Positions 12,717 to 24,274 of a DNA stretch of 64,000 nt are shown piece by piece. A program made the position numbers and the translations under genes. This stretch comes from Periplaneta americana (taxonomy: Eukaryota > Arthropoda > Insecta > Blattodea > Blattidae). How positions within the stretch are numbered: position 1 is the first letter of the stretch; each line of letters starts with the position of its first letter. Where the stretch lies: NCBI RefSeq assembly GCF_040183065.1, contig NC_091131.1:10035300-10099299 (forward strand). Reading direction: 5' to 3'. Under the pieces are notes generated by a model that was not told the origin of the DNA, did no database searches, and saw only the letters and a list, made by a program, of their open reading frames with translations.

Positions 12717-13437
12717 CAAAAAAATATTACGAACTTCATTCTACCAACATACCCCATTTATTTTCCCACATTTTATGTCCTCAAGAAATATGGTTACAAA
12801 ATGGAGCACTAGTTTTGGTGATGTCAGAGATAGAAAGCCAGTTACTGCTTTTTTATGAAATGATCACGATAAGATATGTACCAGATTCAATGTTATGTAT
12901 ATACGTGAGTATGCAAAGCTCAAACAAACAAAAACATTACAAACATGTACTTCAACCCTCTGTCTACCTACTCCAATCATAAATAACAATAATAAATACT
13001 CAAGCCAATCAATACTTTCAAAATCGCTTTATTGGTAATCCATTTCGTTACGCATGCCATAGGCCTGTATCACTCCTCGACCCACTTAACTCAAGAATAT
13101 CATAAATTTAATATTTTGAGTACTGTAAATAAGTAATATACCTTACATACAGTAATGTTTCATTAAAGATTTAATTTTAATGCCAAGATAAAATTGTTTT
13201 AATACAATACCTAATATTTAACATTATTCAACATTAATGCCTAAACATGTTTCTTGTTCTCAAATGCCTACAATTGTTGTAAATTAATTCGTATAGATAT
13301 AAAAATAATATTATGTAAACACATCTATGCTCAAATTTCCAATATTTACTGTCTAGAATTCAGGATCCTTGCGGTCACCTGCATTTATAGGCTGTTGTTT
13401 GTTCTTTTGAATAAATAATAATATATACTAGTAGGTA

Positions 13438-13592
13438 TTAAATGGATTTGAGGGAGGTGGGATATGATGGTAGGGACTGAATTAATCTTGCTCAGGATAG
13501 GGACCAATGGCGGGCTTATGTGAGGGCGGCAATGAACCTCCGGGTTCCTTAAAAGCCAGTAAGTAGGTAAGTAAGTAAGTAGGTATTAAATA
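13438..13592 (+). repeat. LINE 3' end fragment with gtaa tail
   Basis: Matches the last ~110 bp of the LINE at 16201-17045 (ggatttgagggaggtgggat to ctccgggttccttaaaagcc) and ends in imperfect gtaagtaggt repeats. Confidence 0.9.
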
Positions 13593-14520
13593 TTGTATGT
13601 AAAGAAATTGTAGGTTATACGTTTAATCATTATTATGAAAGTAATACATAATTTATCCGACAAAAACCTTTCCAGAGACATATTGTCTGAACGATGCCAT
13701 TATTTTATCTTACGTAAGACAAAAATAATAACACACTGTTAAAGCAATTTTGTGGGATTTCTTTACTCGAATAATTTTTTACTGAGCTCTGACAATTGTC
13801 AGGTATACACTGGAGCTTCGATTATCTTCGTTAATTTGTTCCACATAACTGCGACAGTTAAAGCAATGACTGTAATCGAACCAATTAAACGCACGTTACA
13901 GCCACAGTTCGTTCCGAAAATAAATCGTACCACATTTATAAATTATGAATAGCCGAACAAAATTATTTATCAGAAGAAATATCATCTCTTAAAACAACAT
14001 CACATTATTTTATTTTAATAAAATATTATTAAATAAATTACACTCCTTATAGTCTTCATTCTCGAATAGGCCTAGGTACACTCTTTTAGTGTAAAACTGG
14101 CCTATGTCTCCTACTACTAGGTTCAAAAAGTTCCCGGAATTTTACTACCATTTTTCGTATTAATATATAACAAGGGATATTATACATTTGTTTTGTTGGT
14201 AACATTCATGATGTCATTTCCTTAAAGTTTGTTGATAATGGCAATTATTGGTTTTGAGTTGTAGGCAATTGTTTATCATAGTGTTTTGTTTGTTCGTCGC
14301 ATTTTGTAATTATGTCCACAGAGCAAAGTACAAACATCAAGTTCTGTGTTTTGCTGGGGACATGATCAGTATGGCTGATGAAGATGGTGATTTCTTAAAC
14401 AAAATGAAACTGGTGCTACTTGTACGACCCAGTCCCTAAACGACAGTCATCTGAGTGGAAATCGAAAACATCTCCTCGGAAGCAAAAATTTCCTAGGGAC
14501 ACTTCCAAAGGCAAAATTAT

Positions 14521-14664
14521 TTTAAATGTTATGTTTTATTTAACGACGCTCGCAACTGCAGAGGTTATATCAGCATCGCCGGATGTGCCGGAATTTTGTC
14601 CCGCAGGAGTTCTTTTACATGCCAGTAAATCTACTGACATGAGCCTGTCGCATTTAAGCACACT
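14521..14664 (-). repeat. SINE 3' fragment inserted in mariner
   Basis: The segment (tttaacgacgctcgcaactg to aagcacactta) interrupts the mariner coding sequence and is the reverse complement of the SINE tail at 37291-37425. Similar bases, gcaaaattat and gcaaagttat, flank it and may be the target duplication. Its insertion post-dates the mariner. Confidence 0.8.
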
Positions 14665-14709
14665 TAAAGCAAAGTTATGTTGTAAGTTTTCTTCGACTCT
14701 CAGGGTCTC

Positions 14710-15150
14710 ATGCACCATGAGTTCATTCCAGAAGGTCGTACTGTAACGAAAGAATTGTACGTAGAAACCTTCCGTCGCCTCTGGGACGCAGTGAGAAGGA
14801 AACGTCCAGAAAAGTGGGTAGAAAACAACTGGTTCCTTATGCATGACAATGCACCTGCTCATCGCGCAATTATTGTAAAGAATTTTCTTGCCAGGCACAA
14901 CATAACTGCTTTGGATCACCCACCATACTCTCCTGATCTCTCACCACCTGATTACTTTCTGTTTCCCCGTCTGAAAAGTCATCTGAAAGGACGGAGATTC
15001 AATGCTGAAGAGGTTATCGCAAACGCGACGAGAGCACTAAGACGGGTTTCACAAAATGGCTTCCAGGCCTGCTTCCAGGAACTCTACACGCGTTGGCAAA
15101 AGTGTGTTGTTGCGGAAGGCAACTATTTTGAAGGGAATGCTGTAGAATAG
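14710..15150 (+). pseudogene. Mariner transposase C-terminal half (broken copy)
   Basis: The frame keeps the second and third catalytic Asp (LMHDNAPAHRA and PPDYFLF) and the undamaged C-terminus ending EGNYFEGNAVE, so it shows what the frameshifted copy lost. The first Asp and the HTH domains are missing or interrupted upstream, so no active transposase can be read. Confidence 0.9.
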
Positions 15151-15208
15151 TGTTTAAGGTACGTTGTTTCTATGATGCTAGCAAATTCCGGGAACTTTTT
15201 GAACCTAG

Positions 15209-16200
15209 TATGTATAGTGGTCGGGAGATAAGTAACCTTCACCGAAGAAATGTTGGAAATACGTAGAAAGTGATGTCAATGCAAGAAAACCTCATCCCAA
15301 TGTCTTCAGCAATATTGAAGACAAACTGGGATAATATGAAAGTAGATACAAGAAAATATCACAGGCTACAACAAACAAAATGGAAAAACTTAATGAATTT
15401 GCGCTATTCTAAAGCCTTCAAATGTAATATTAGGTGTACATGGTAAATACGTTATTTTCATTACTTTAGTTGCCATATTTCGGGGAACCGAAGATTGATT
15501 AAACGTTTCTTCAATAAATGTATCAATTAAATAATATTAGGAAGTACCTACTTAACTATCAGTTTTAAATTTTAAATCACCTTCTGTACTACCAAAATAT
15601 ACAATGCAAACCGCATTTGTAAATCTTTTTCTTTCATTGTATTAAAATTATCTTCATTTTCGGAAATTATCCTCGCCCATCTTGGTAAGAAATCATCATT
15701 TTCAAATATCAAATCCATTATTGTCTTAGCCATGGTGAAAATTATTTTTGTTAACGCATTTAAATGATCAAACATTGATCAATTTTATTAACTGAAATAG
15801 GCCTATAGTTTAATGACAGCTTAAAGCCCAATTTGTGTTGGTGAAAATCATGTATACCTTTAAGTGTCAATTAAAAAGACTTTAAGTAACAATTAAATTT
15901 AAATAAATTTGGTGAAATCGGCCTTTATGCTTAAATTAATCAGTAATCACTGACAAAATATTAAGTTATCGGTATTTAATTATATAAATAGAAACTTTAC
16001 TGTGTTAACATTTTAGATCATGGTGCTATTTTACCTGATTAACTGGTTTCGATGTTATTTTCATCATCCTCTGAATCCTAATGAGTTCCAGATTTATCTT
16101 CTGGTTTCCTAGTTTACAATTCATTTTTGGTTTCCCGATAAGTCAATAAAATTACAAAGTTATGAAATATATTTGTTTAAAATTTTCAATCATATCACTT
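15209..16200. other. No gene recognised
   Basis: AT-rich. A 67-codon minus-strand frame at 15572-15775 has no family pattern. Confidence 0.6.
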
Positions 16201-17045
16201 AACAGCTGCTTGTCTATGCGGATGACGTGAATATGTCAGGATAAAATCCACAAACAATTAGGAAAAATACCAGAATTTTACTTGAAGCAAGTAAAAAAAA
16301 TAGGTTTGGCAGTAAATCCCGAAACGACAAAGTATATGATTATGTCTCGTGACCAGAATATTGTACGAAATGGAAATATAAACATTGGAAATTTATCCTT
16401 TGAAGAGGTGAAAAAATTTAAATATCTGGGAGCAACAGTAACAAATATAAATTATACTCGGGAGGAAATTAAACACAGAATAAATAAGGGAAATGCCTGT
16501 TATTATTCGGTTGAGAAGCTTTTGTCATCTAGTCTTCTGTCAAAAAATCTGAAAGTTAGAATGTATAAAACATTTATATTACCGGTTGTTCTGTATGGTT
16601 GTGAAACTTGGACTCTTACTTTGAAAGAGGCACAGAGATTAAGGGTGTTTGAGAATAAGGTACTTAGGAAAATATGTGGGGCTAAGAGGGATGAACTTAC
16701 AGGAGAATGGAGAAAGTTACACAACACAGAACTGCACGCATTGTATTCTTCACCTGACATAATTAGGAACATTAAATCCAGACGTTTGAGATGGGCAGGG
16801 CATGTAGCACGTATGGGCGAATCCAGAAATGCATATAGAGTGTTAGTTGGAAGGCCGGAGGGAAAAAGACCCTTGGGAAGGCCGAGACGTAGATGGGAAG
16901 ATAATATTAAAATGGATTTGAGGGAGGTGGGATATGATAATAGAGACTGGATTAATCTTGCTCAGGATAGGGACCAATGGCGGGCTTATGTGAGGGTGGC
17001 AATGAACCTCCGGGTTCCTTAAAAGCCAGTAAGTAAGTAAGTATA
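16201..17045 (+). pseudogene. LINE reverse transcriptase C-terminal part
   Basis: LLVYADDVNMSG at about 16207-16240 holds the RT catalytic YADD motif. After a frameshift, 16282-17022 reads VKKIGLAVNPETTKYMIMSR, VLYGCETWTLTLKEAQRLRV, RRLRWAGHVARMGESRNAYR and ends in AQDRDQWRAYVRVAMNLRVP with a stop. The 3' end is aagccagtaagtaagtaagt. It is 5'-truncated and lacks the endonuclease. The 3' ends at 13.4, 36.0 and 36.3 kb belong to the same family. Confidence 0.9.
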
Positions 17046-17644
17046 ACATGTTACTAAAAGAAAAGTATAAACGATTTAGCCTTTTACAACGATCAATATG
17101 AGCGGACCACTGCACGCATCCATCGCACATATATACGTAAGTTCCTTCATTTAACTAAATAAATAGAGTAGGCCGTGACCCGGCTTAATAATTATAGTCC
17201 CGTCGCTCTTATTTCCGGCAGTCAATCACGTTGCTACACTTAAACGTGTGCGTCTTGTCATCCGTTGCTGATGACGTTATGCACTTCCTAAGGCTCGATA
17301 AATACTTAATACAATCGCCAGCAATTTTTGTTATTTCGTTAGCGTTCGCAGAAAACACGAGGACGCTATTTGCCGCTCAATTATTTGCTCAATTACAGTG
17401 CGTTTGATTTATTATCATAGGAGCTACGACATGATATTTAACAGTGCGACAAATAGATTCCTCGTCTGGTAGCTCGGCAACGAAAGAACAAAAATGGCGA
17501 ACAATAATACCTATCTAGACTTTATGGAGCCTTCACTTCCTAAGGAGTAAGCAAAAGGAGGAGTCACGCCGGAACTAACAGCGACGCGACTGTAGTTTCA
17601 TTACATTCTTGCTAGATAATTATTTAGTAAGCTGTGCAATGCCT
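17046..17644. other. GC-richer non-coding patch
   Basis: 17160-17600 is richer in GC and CpG than its surroundings (tcccgtcgctcttatttccg, ggaggagtcacgccggaac). It may be an undescribed repeat or a regulatory region. No frame or splice pattern supports a gene. Confidence 0.5.
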
Positions 17645-17838
17645 ATCCCGAATAGAAGTAAAGAGCTGATCTCCCGATTTGAGGCTGCGATCGGGCACGG
17701 GTTCGAATCTCGCTTGGGATGATTATCTGGTTGAATTCTTGTCCCAGGTTTAAGGCTAAAAATATGTCAGATAATTCATGGCGAATCTTCTGGCTCATCT
17801 CTGTGCCACCAATTGCACCAACCTGTAGATAACCTCGC
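17645..17838 (+). repeat. tRNA-derived SINE related to family 2
   Basis: B box GGTTCGAATCTC is followed by ggatgattatctggttgaat, ggctaaaaatatgtcagata and ttcatggcgaatcttctggc, a diverged family 2 body. Confidence 0.75.
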
Positions 17839-18410
17839 ACTTGAATAACCGAATTAAGAATATAAATTATAAATAGTTGACTCTCTCGCTCTCATTAACG
17901 CCTTGTTTTATGCAATAATATTCGACGAAATTTAGTGTCGTCTCTTTTTTGAGACTGAAAGAGATCAACGCATACTTTCATAAATACGGCAATAGAGATC
18001 AAGTATTGGTGGCAGACTAGTTCAATATCTCGTTACTGGAGTCGCGGAAGATCTCCGATATTTGTCAACGTGGTAGATATTTTTGATGTCTAGAATGGTC
18101 ATGAGCTATCAACGAATTGTGAGATATCTACCGCCATTTTTGGTCCGTTTAAATACATTACTCACTATTTAAAATACAATAAATGAGATACCTTTCTTCA
18201 TTATCCATTATTATCACGAAAAAATTACACTTGTTGAAAAAAATATATTTTACTCATGTCTTAGAAAAAAGTAAACGAATGAAAAAAAAAGAGGTCATTA
18301 TTTCGACATCTATTGGTGATTCCTTTAACTATAGTGTAAACACGCACCTTACGGTTACTCTTCGACATCACTTTTGGTGATGAAATTTCATCTCGTGACC
18401 TTGTACCACA

Positions 18411-18545
18411 GTTTAGTATATACAGTTGCGAAGCTCAATACTTACTAAATATGCAAACATAGACAGTTGAAATATGCATCCATACTAGTTGCTAGCCACC
18501 AGGATCGCTACTATCGCCTCATCACAGACTCTTTCCCTAGCAGAC
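18411..18545 (+). repeat. Left-end fragment of the CACAGTCTA MITE family
   Basis: cacagtttagtatatacagt, then ttgcgaagctcaat and ccaggatcgctactatcgcc match the 192-381 element. The matching right end lies 1.3 kb away at 19731-19759. Confidence 0.7.
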
Positions 18546-19730
18546 GATAAAATGTATTGTACTTTTGATATCGTGTTCTTTTGAAAAATTAACACCTTCC
18601 TTACACTATTGAAATACGAAATACATAAGGTTTATATATTATTTTCATAAAGTATATATTATATTTTATAAACTCACCTTCCTGGCCGTAATATATGTTC
18701 GGGTTTTCTCTTTCAGTGTATGGAGCTCAGTGAAATATTATATTATAACTTTATTGCGTATCATAGCTAAGTTTTATTTAGTGTAATGTGTCCATAAGTT
18801 CCGTTTACTTCTTGTTGCATAATATGTTGCAGAAATAATTACAAAACTGTGTTATTTTAATGTGAAGAGAATTTTATGTACATGTTAACATAATTTTTTC
18901 GCATCAACATTTTAAGTTTAGAATGGAAGCTATTTTGAGGTTTAATAAAAAAGAATTTATATTGTGATTTTAATATAGCACATCTACATTCCTTGATAAA
19001 GACAGAAAATTTATCATACCACTCTTATGAAATTAGTGTACGTACGATTGTTACTTCGTCTCTTAGGTAGTAGATAAATACAATAATTAAATACTCAATT
19101 GTAGTATTAAAGTACAGACAAATAGAATGTGACGGGTGTCATACATGACATTATGTTTAATTATAATGTATAATTGCGAATTTAGGAATATAAGATATAG
19201 TAAACATAACCTATAATATTTCCATATGAATGGCAGGGAATTATTGGAGACCACTAAAATTAGACAGAAAGGGGCAACTGGGACAGTAAACATAACCTAT
19301 AATTTCAACATATTGTGCGGTGCAACTGAAAATTATTGAATCGTGCATAAATGAATGTACAATAATTTCGCAGTATTTAATCGAAATAAAGGCAGGTATT
19401 ACACATACGAACAACGTAATTTTCACACCAAAAATAATATTACACCTTAACTAGCAAGGAATTATGTCTGAAGTGTTCCCTATTCATTGTTTTAAATTTT
19501 ATTAATGCAATTACACTACATTTTAGACAAATATATGTTACTCTTTATGCATTCCAATTAATTTATATGGTTGAAACGCCGCCCTTCGTGATCTGGTTAA
19601 GCGAGTCACATGGCCTGCATTACGGCCTGTATTAGATCACGATGGCAGTGACACAGTCTATTGACCTAGTACTCACAGCGCTCCAAGCGGCTAGCAACTA
19701 TCGCGAGAAATGCAAAAAACCATCCCAAGC

Positions 19731-19760
19731 TTCGTGACTGTATATAGTAGACTGTGCTTG
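19731..19760 (+). repeat. Right-end fragment of the CACAGTCTA MITE family
   Basis: caagcttcgtgactgtatat followed by agtagactgtg matches the right end of the 192-381 element. Confidence 0.7.
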
Positions 19761-19945
19761 TACGAAGATAAAAAGAGCGCAAACAACACGAAGTAGAAGA
19801 GAGATTATAGAGTGACCAAGTTGCCTTGTAGAGCGCTCTCTTAGCGGTGCCACCGCGAAACACGGCAGAAATGGAATAAGCGCCTTCCGTTGTATAAATT
19901 CGTCTGCTTACAACGTTGTGTATACGGAAATAGGAACTACGAAAA

Positions 19946-19947
<2 letters not shown>

Positions 19948-19979
<32 letters not shown>
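19948..19979. repeat. (TA)n microsatellite
   Basis: About 15 TA units upstream of the gene. Confidence 0.95.
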
Positions 19980-19981
<2 letters not shown>

Positions 19982-20581
19982 CTTGCGTGTGCTGCATATA
20001 ACTGCAGTAGCAGTTGAAAAAGAATGATATATCATATTTCAGCTAAATTTTATGAAGTTAAGTCCATAGTTTTGTTAATTAGCAGCATTTTTTAATGCGT
20101 AAATATGTAACAAAGCCCGGGATACATACCGTGTGTACTGCAGTATTTTTCTTTTCTTACAGATTTCCTTTGAAAAAAAAAAAAAAGGAACTGATGAAAC
20201 AGTGGATAATAAACATGAAATGAGAAAAATTGTGTCCCTCCGAGCATAGCTTTTTGTGTTCACGACACTTCTTGTGTCCTTACTGCTTATAGAAGAAAAC
20301 GATGTGCTGTAGCATATAAAAAGTAGGCCTATTTCGAAGACAAACGATAAACCAAATAAATTGTTCACTATAAGTAATGAACTTAAACTAAATACGGATA
20401 AAACCACTACAATTCCGTTTTAAACCCAGTTAAAACTAAATAGCAATAAAATATTAAAATTGTGTTTCGACACTGGCATCCAAATTTCTGCAAAACTTTC
20501 GGGTAGACCATACTAGTAGTGTTGTTAGTATTTTGACTGGAGGGACATGAAACAACATAATTATACACTTATAACAATATT

Positions 20582-20584
20582 CAT

Positions 20585-20639
<55 letters not shown>

Positions 20640-22384
20640 TGAGCTGGACAACAGCCATAGGCCAATAAAAGTCCAGCACAGTGATACAATTAATACAGTA
20701 AAATGAACAATTACGGTACAAATTAAATAATTGAGATAACAACAAAATGAAGAACGAAAGCTTGAGTTGCATAATACACGTCACTGTTCGTTAACAGAAA
20801 ACCACAATTTAAGTCACACAGAGTTAGTGTGCACTCAATGTTGGTTGCTTGACGGTTGTCAGCCCACTTTGAGGTCTATGGATAAAGACGAGACAATTGG
20901 ATCGGTGTCTGGTAGAGTTCCCGGGTAGCTCAGTTGGTAGAGCGTTGATACGTTTAATCAAAGGTCCTGGGTTCGATACCCGACCGCGGAACAATTTTTC
21001 CCTCGAAATTATTCCAATCAACTTTACAGAGAGTTATACCTGAAAGCTTGATTTGCATAATACACGTCACTGTTCGTTAACAGAAAACCACAATTTAAGT
21101 CACACAGAGTTAGTGTGCACGGTTGTCAGCCCACTTCGAGGTCTCTGGATATGGAGGGAAAAATTGGATGAATGTCTGGCAGAGTTCCCGGGTAGCTCAG
21201 TTGGTAGAGCGTTGATACGTTTAATCAAAGGTCCTGGGTTCGATACCCGACCGCGGAACAATTTTTCCCTCAAAATTATTCCAATCAACTTTACAGGGAG
21301 TTATACCTGAAAGCTTGATTTGCATAATGAAGAACATAGATTACAATGATTACTTTACAAGAATTAATACTATTATATTTTATAGAAAGGAGTTGATTCT
21401 TACAAAAGTATTACCAATTTGTGTAGAAAGATTATGCAAATAATATTAGCAAAAACATTGTCATGTTCTAATACTTCTATACATTGATTGGATCGAAATC
21501 GCCTACATGTAAATTAGCATTTTAATACATCTGGAGACCGGCGAGAAAGATTTAGAATTTCTAACATAGAAGAGTTTGTGATGTCTCATGTCCTTCATAG
21601 GAATACGAAGGCTGACACTGTTTAAGAAAGATTGACAATTAATGTCACCTTTAAGGACCTTACATAAGAATAAGTAATCTAGATCATGACGTCTAGCATA
21701 CAAGCTTCGATCGCATTTTTTTTATCATAGTTATACTCGGAGTTATTAGGCAGAAATCTGTACGAACATAATGATATAAATTTCCTTTGAATATTTTCAA
21801 GTTTTGCCGAATCAGTACTTGTAATAGAGTTCCTAACTACAGATACATATTCGAGTTTCGATCTCACTAATGTATAGTATAGTATTAAAAGAGAGTCAGG
21901 TGTTGAAAAAGAATAAGTAATTGACCGAATTATTCCTAACACTCTTATTGCATAGTTCTAAATATAATCAATGTGGTTGTGATAATATAATTTATTGTAA
22001 ATTAATACACCGAGGTCTCTAATACAATCTTTTCTGTTAATAAATATTTCTTTTAGATGATAGTTATATTTTAGTGTAGAGGTTTTCCTTGAAAATTATA
22101 TTACATAAGTTTTAGATTTATTAATCATCATCCCGTTATCAACTGACCAATACTGGTAATTGAATTAATGTCATCCTGAAGAAATTGACAGTCAGCATTA
22201 CTTTTGATTTGTCGAAAAATTTTAATATCATCAGCGAATAATAGATAATCAGAACTTATTCTTTTGCAAATGTCGTCAATGAAGATTAAAAATAGAAGAG
22301 GTCTTAAAGCTGAGTCCTGGGGCACACCACAAATAATATTAAATGGATCAGAGAGAGTATTAGAAATTCGTACACTTGATTGTC

Positions 22385-22395
<11 letters not shown>
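20582..22395 (-). pseudogene. Jockey/R1-like LINE relic with (AAAT)n 3' tail
   Basis: On the minus strand 22390-22128 reads SNTLSDPFNIICGVPQDSAL, LLFLIFIDDICKRI and LLFADDIKIF, RT motifs B and C (FADD). Then 21942-21679 reads LLILYYTLVRSKLEYVSVV. The 3' end is an (AAAT)n tract at 20582-20640. The tandem tRNA-like cassettes at 20757-21322 sit inside it. Stops and frameshifts throughout. Confidence 0.8.
20757..21322 (+). repeat. Two tandem tRNA-like cassettes (family 6)
   Basis: Two units of about 270-290 bp share aaagcttgaKttgcataata, cacagagttagtgtgcac and a tRNA-like core (20915-20992; 21184-21261). The core has A box tagctcagttgg and B box GGTTCGATACCC. Its arm TTGAT/ATCAA closes a 7-nt loop ACGTTTA, which lacks the universal U33, so it is not a normal tRNA. 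The block interrupts LINE-derived sequence. Related reversed cassettes lie at 62.3 kb. Confidence 0.9.
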
Positions 22396-22463
<68 letters not shown>

Positions 22464-22470
22464 CATCATC
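22387..22470. repeat. (AAT)n microsatellite grading into ATC/TTC
   Basis: About 25 AAT units followed by atcatcatcttcttcttc, the 3' end of the LINE copy at 22463-23265. It separates two LINE relics. Confidence 0.95.
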
Positions 22471-23260
22471 TTCTTCTTCCTAACAAGTATTAGGCCAAGT
22501 GGCCTGTTACGGTCTCATACTAGAATTTTCAGTCCATCTCTTCTTTGGACGGCCTAGAGATCTTTTGCCATATGGATGGTAATGAAACAGTGCTTTTGGA
22601 ATTCTGCATCGATTCATTCGTTCGAGATGACCCTTCCACTGAAGTTGATATTTGCTGATGAACTGTATAATGGGTTCTATTTGAAGTTCTTACATTATGT
22701 CCTCATTTTTTTTATGATCCCAGCAAGTATATCCAGCTGTTGCTCTCATGAACCTCATCTCACTTGCTGTTATTCTACTGACATCTTTATTCTTCACAGT
22801 CCACGCTTCACTAACATAGCTTAATACTGGCTGTGCTAAGGTTTTATACAAGCCTATTCTTGTGTGTCTTTGTACTAGTGAAGGTTTCATGATTTTATTA
22901 ATGATCCCTATTGTTTTATTATATTTACATATTTTTTTCAGCAATATCTACTTCATCATAAGGTGATAGTGTATAGCCAAGGTAAGTGAAGGTATTTACT
23001 CTTTCTATTATTTTATTATTCAAACAGATTTTACTTGGTACAAGGAATTTCCCACAAAATGACATGATTTTCGATTTTTCAATATTAATTTCCATGTTAT
23101 ATTTTTCACTGACCATATTTAAATTGTGTACTGAATATTGTAAATCATCTGCAGTTGATGCTATGAGAACTAAATCATCAGCGAAAAGTAAAGCATCAAG
23201 CTGCAAATTTCGATTAATTGGAATAAATCCATGGCGTGTCAGTCGCCAATCTTGAATGAT

Positions 23261-23265
<5 letters not shown>
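22463..23265 (-). pseudogene. LINE relic (FADDLVLIA family), copy 1
   Basis: The minus strand reads QLDALLFADDLVLIASTADD, then INIEKSKIMSFCGKFLVPSK, YLGYTLSPYDEVDI and after a frameshift TLAQPVLSYVSEAWTVKNKD and EMRFMRATAGYTCWDHKKNE. FADD is the RT active-site motif. The 3' end abuts GAA/GAT/ATT triplet repeats at 22387-22470. Confidence 0.88.

Positions 23266-23266
<1 letters not shown>

Positions 23267-23302
<36 letters not shown>
23267..23302. repeat. (TA)n microsatellite
   Basis: About 17 TA units between oppositely oriented LINE fragments. Confidence 0.95.
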
Positions 23303-23305
<3 letters not shown>

Positions 23306-23496
23306 AACAGAATAAAAAAAATTGTCAGTAAAGTTAACAAATCAGATATGCTTTTAATCATGGGAGATTTTAATGCTAGATTAGGAAATATAAAAATTGA
23401 ACAATTTGTAGGTACTCATGGTGAAATAACATGTAATAATAATGGTAATAAATTAATTGATTTCGTGATGTATAATCAACTAAAAATTATGAATAC

Positions 23497-23500
<4 letters not shown>
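23290..23500 (+). pseudogene. LINE endonuclease fragment
   Basis: The plus-strand frame reads INRIKKIVSKVNKSDMLLIM, then GDFNARLGNIKIEQFVGTHG and LIDFVMYNQLKIMNT. MGDFNARLG is the catalytic phrase of the apurinic-type endonuclease of LINEs. It lies between (TA)n and (AAT)n tracts and in opposite orientation to the adjacent RT fragment. Confidence 0.85.

Positions 23501-23550
<50 letters not shown>
23497..23550. repeat. (AAT)n microsatellite
   Basis: About 17 units directly after the LINE endonuclease fragment. Confidence 0.95.
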
Positions 23551-23552
<2 letters not shown>

Positions 23553-23686
23553 TCTTTGGCGCCCAGATAGCCCAACAGGCTGCTGGCCACACGTTCAAAT
23601 TCCAATAATTATACACTACTGTAACAAAAAAAAAACTAAAAGTGTGTGGGGTCATGTTTTACTCAAGTTACAAGCTTACAAGCAAA

Positions 23687-24274
23687 CATTCTGATGCGGG
23701 CAGATAAAAAAAAATATATTTTCTTCCACCATGGTAATACCAAAGCAAGTTCTTATACAAATTTTGGCCATTCGACCGTAATTACGAGGATCGTGAAAAA
23801 TAAGTTCGCCAGGGGCCGTTAACAGAAAGAAAACACAATTTCATTGGAAAAATTTGTTGAAAGAGACATAGGAATTGTTGAGCTATTTTTCAACATATTC
23901 CCCACCGGAATTGAGACAATTGTCATATCGATGGACAGAGATGTACAGACGGCTGTCAAACGCTGGTTCCGATCCCAGGCGGCTGACTTCCACGACACAA
24001 GGATACAAAAATTGATCCCATGGTATGACAAATGTCTCAATTCCAGTGGGAGATATGTTGAGAAACAGCGCAACAATGGCTGTAGCTGTTTCAATAAATC
24101 TTCCAAGCAAATATGTTTTTTTTTGTAAACGGCCGCAGAGAAAATCACTTTCTGGACAACCTCGTAATTGCGGTCGAGTGGCCAAAATTTGTATAAAGAC
24201 TTCTTTTGACATTATTAACATGGTGGAAGAAAAAAAATACGGTAAATTTTTTTATCTGCCCCCATCAGAATGTT
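23687..24274. mobile_element. Palindrome of two mariner-type transposase tails
   Basis: Two arms of about 290 bp are inverted around 23981, from cttccaccatggtaat on the left to catggtggaag on the right. Each arm encodes a transposase C-terminus: + strand RWFRSQAADFHDTRIQKLIP then DKCLNSSGRYVEK; minus strand RYDNCLNSGGEYVEK. The arms have diverged. It lies 570 bp upstream of the GNPTAB start codon. Confidence 0.85.

Larger units (their letters stand above)
12582..14116. other. No gene between the two mariners
   Basis: AT-rich DNA holding only the (AAAT)n tract and the LINE end at 13438-13592. Confidence 0.6.
14117..15208 (+). mobile_element. Internally deleted mariner copy, same family
   Basis: The termini are the same CTAGGTTCAAAAAGTTCCCG inverted repeats with TA on both sides (14115-14116, 15209-15210). 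Relative to the 11.3-kb copy it has lost most of the DNA-binding domain: the frame jumps from KFCVL to AGDMISMADE. It also carries a foreign SINE piece at about 14521-14664. Confidence 0.93.
17839..20581. other. No gene recognised upstream of LINE block
   Basis: AT-rich DNA with MITE fragments at 18411 and 19731 and the (TA)n tract at 19948. Near 19245-19310 the phrase agtaaacataacctataat repeats one at 19197, about 90 bp apart. Confidence 0.6.

Noticed and set aside
20915-20992. Functional tRNA gene.
   Set aside because: The anticodon loop lacks U33, the acceptor stem is imperfect and the core recurs in tandem inside a repeat.
22128-22469. Poly-isoleucine start of an open frame.
   Set aside because: It is the (AAT)n microsatellite in frame with a LINE RT relic.
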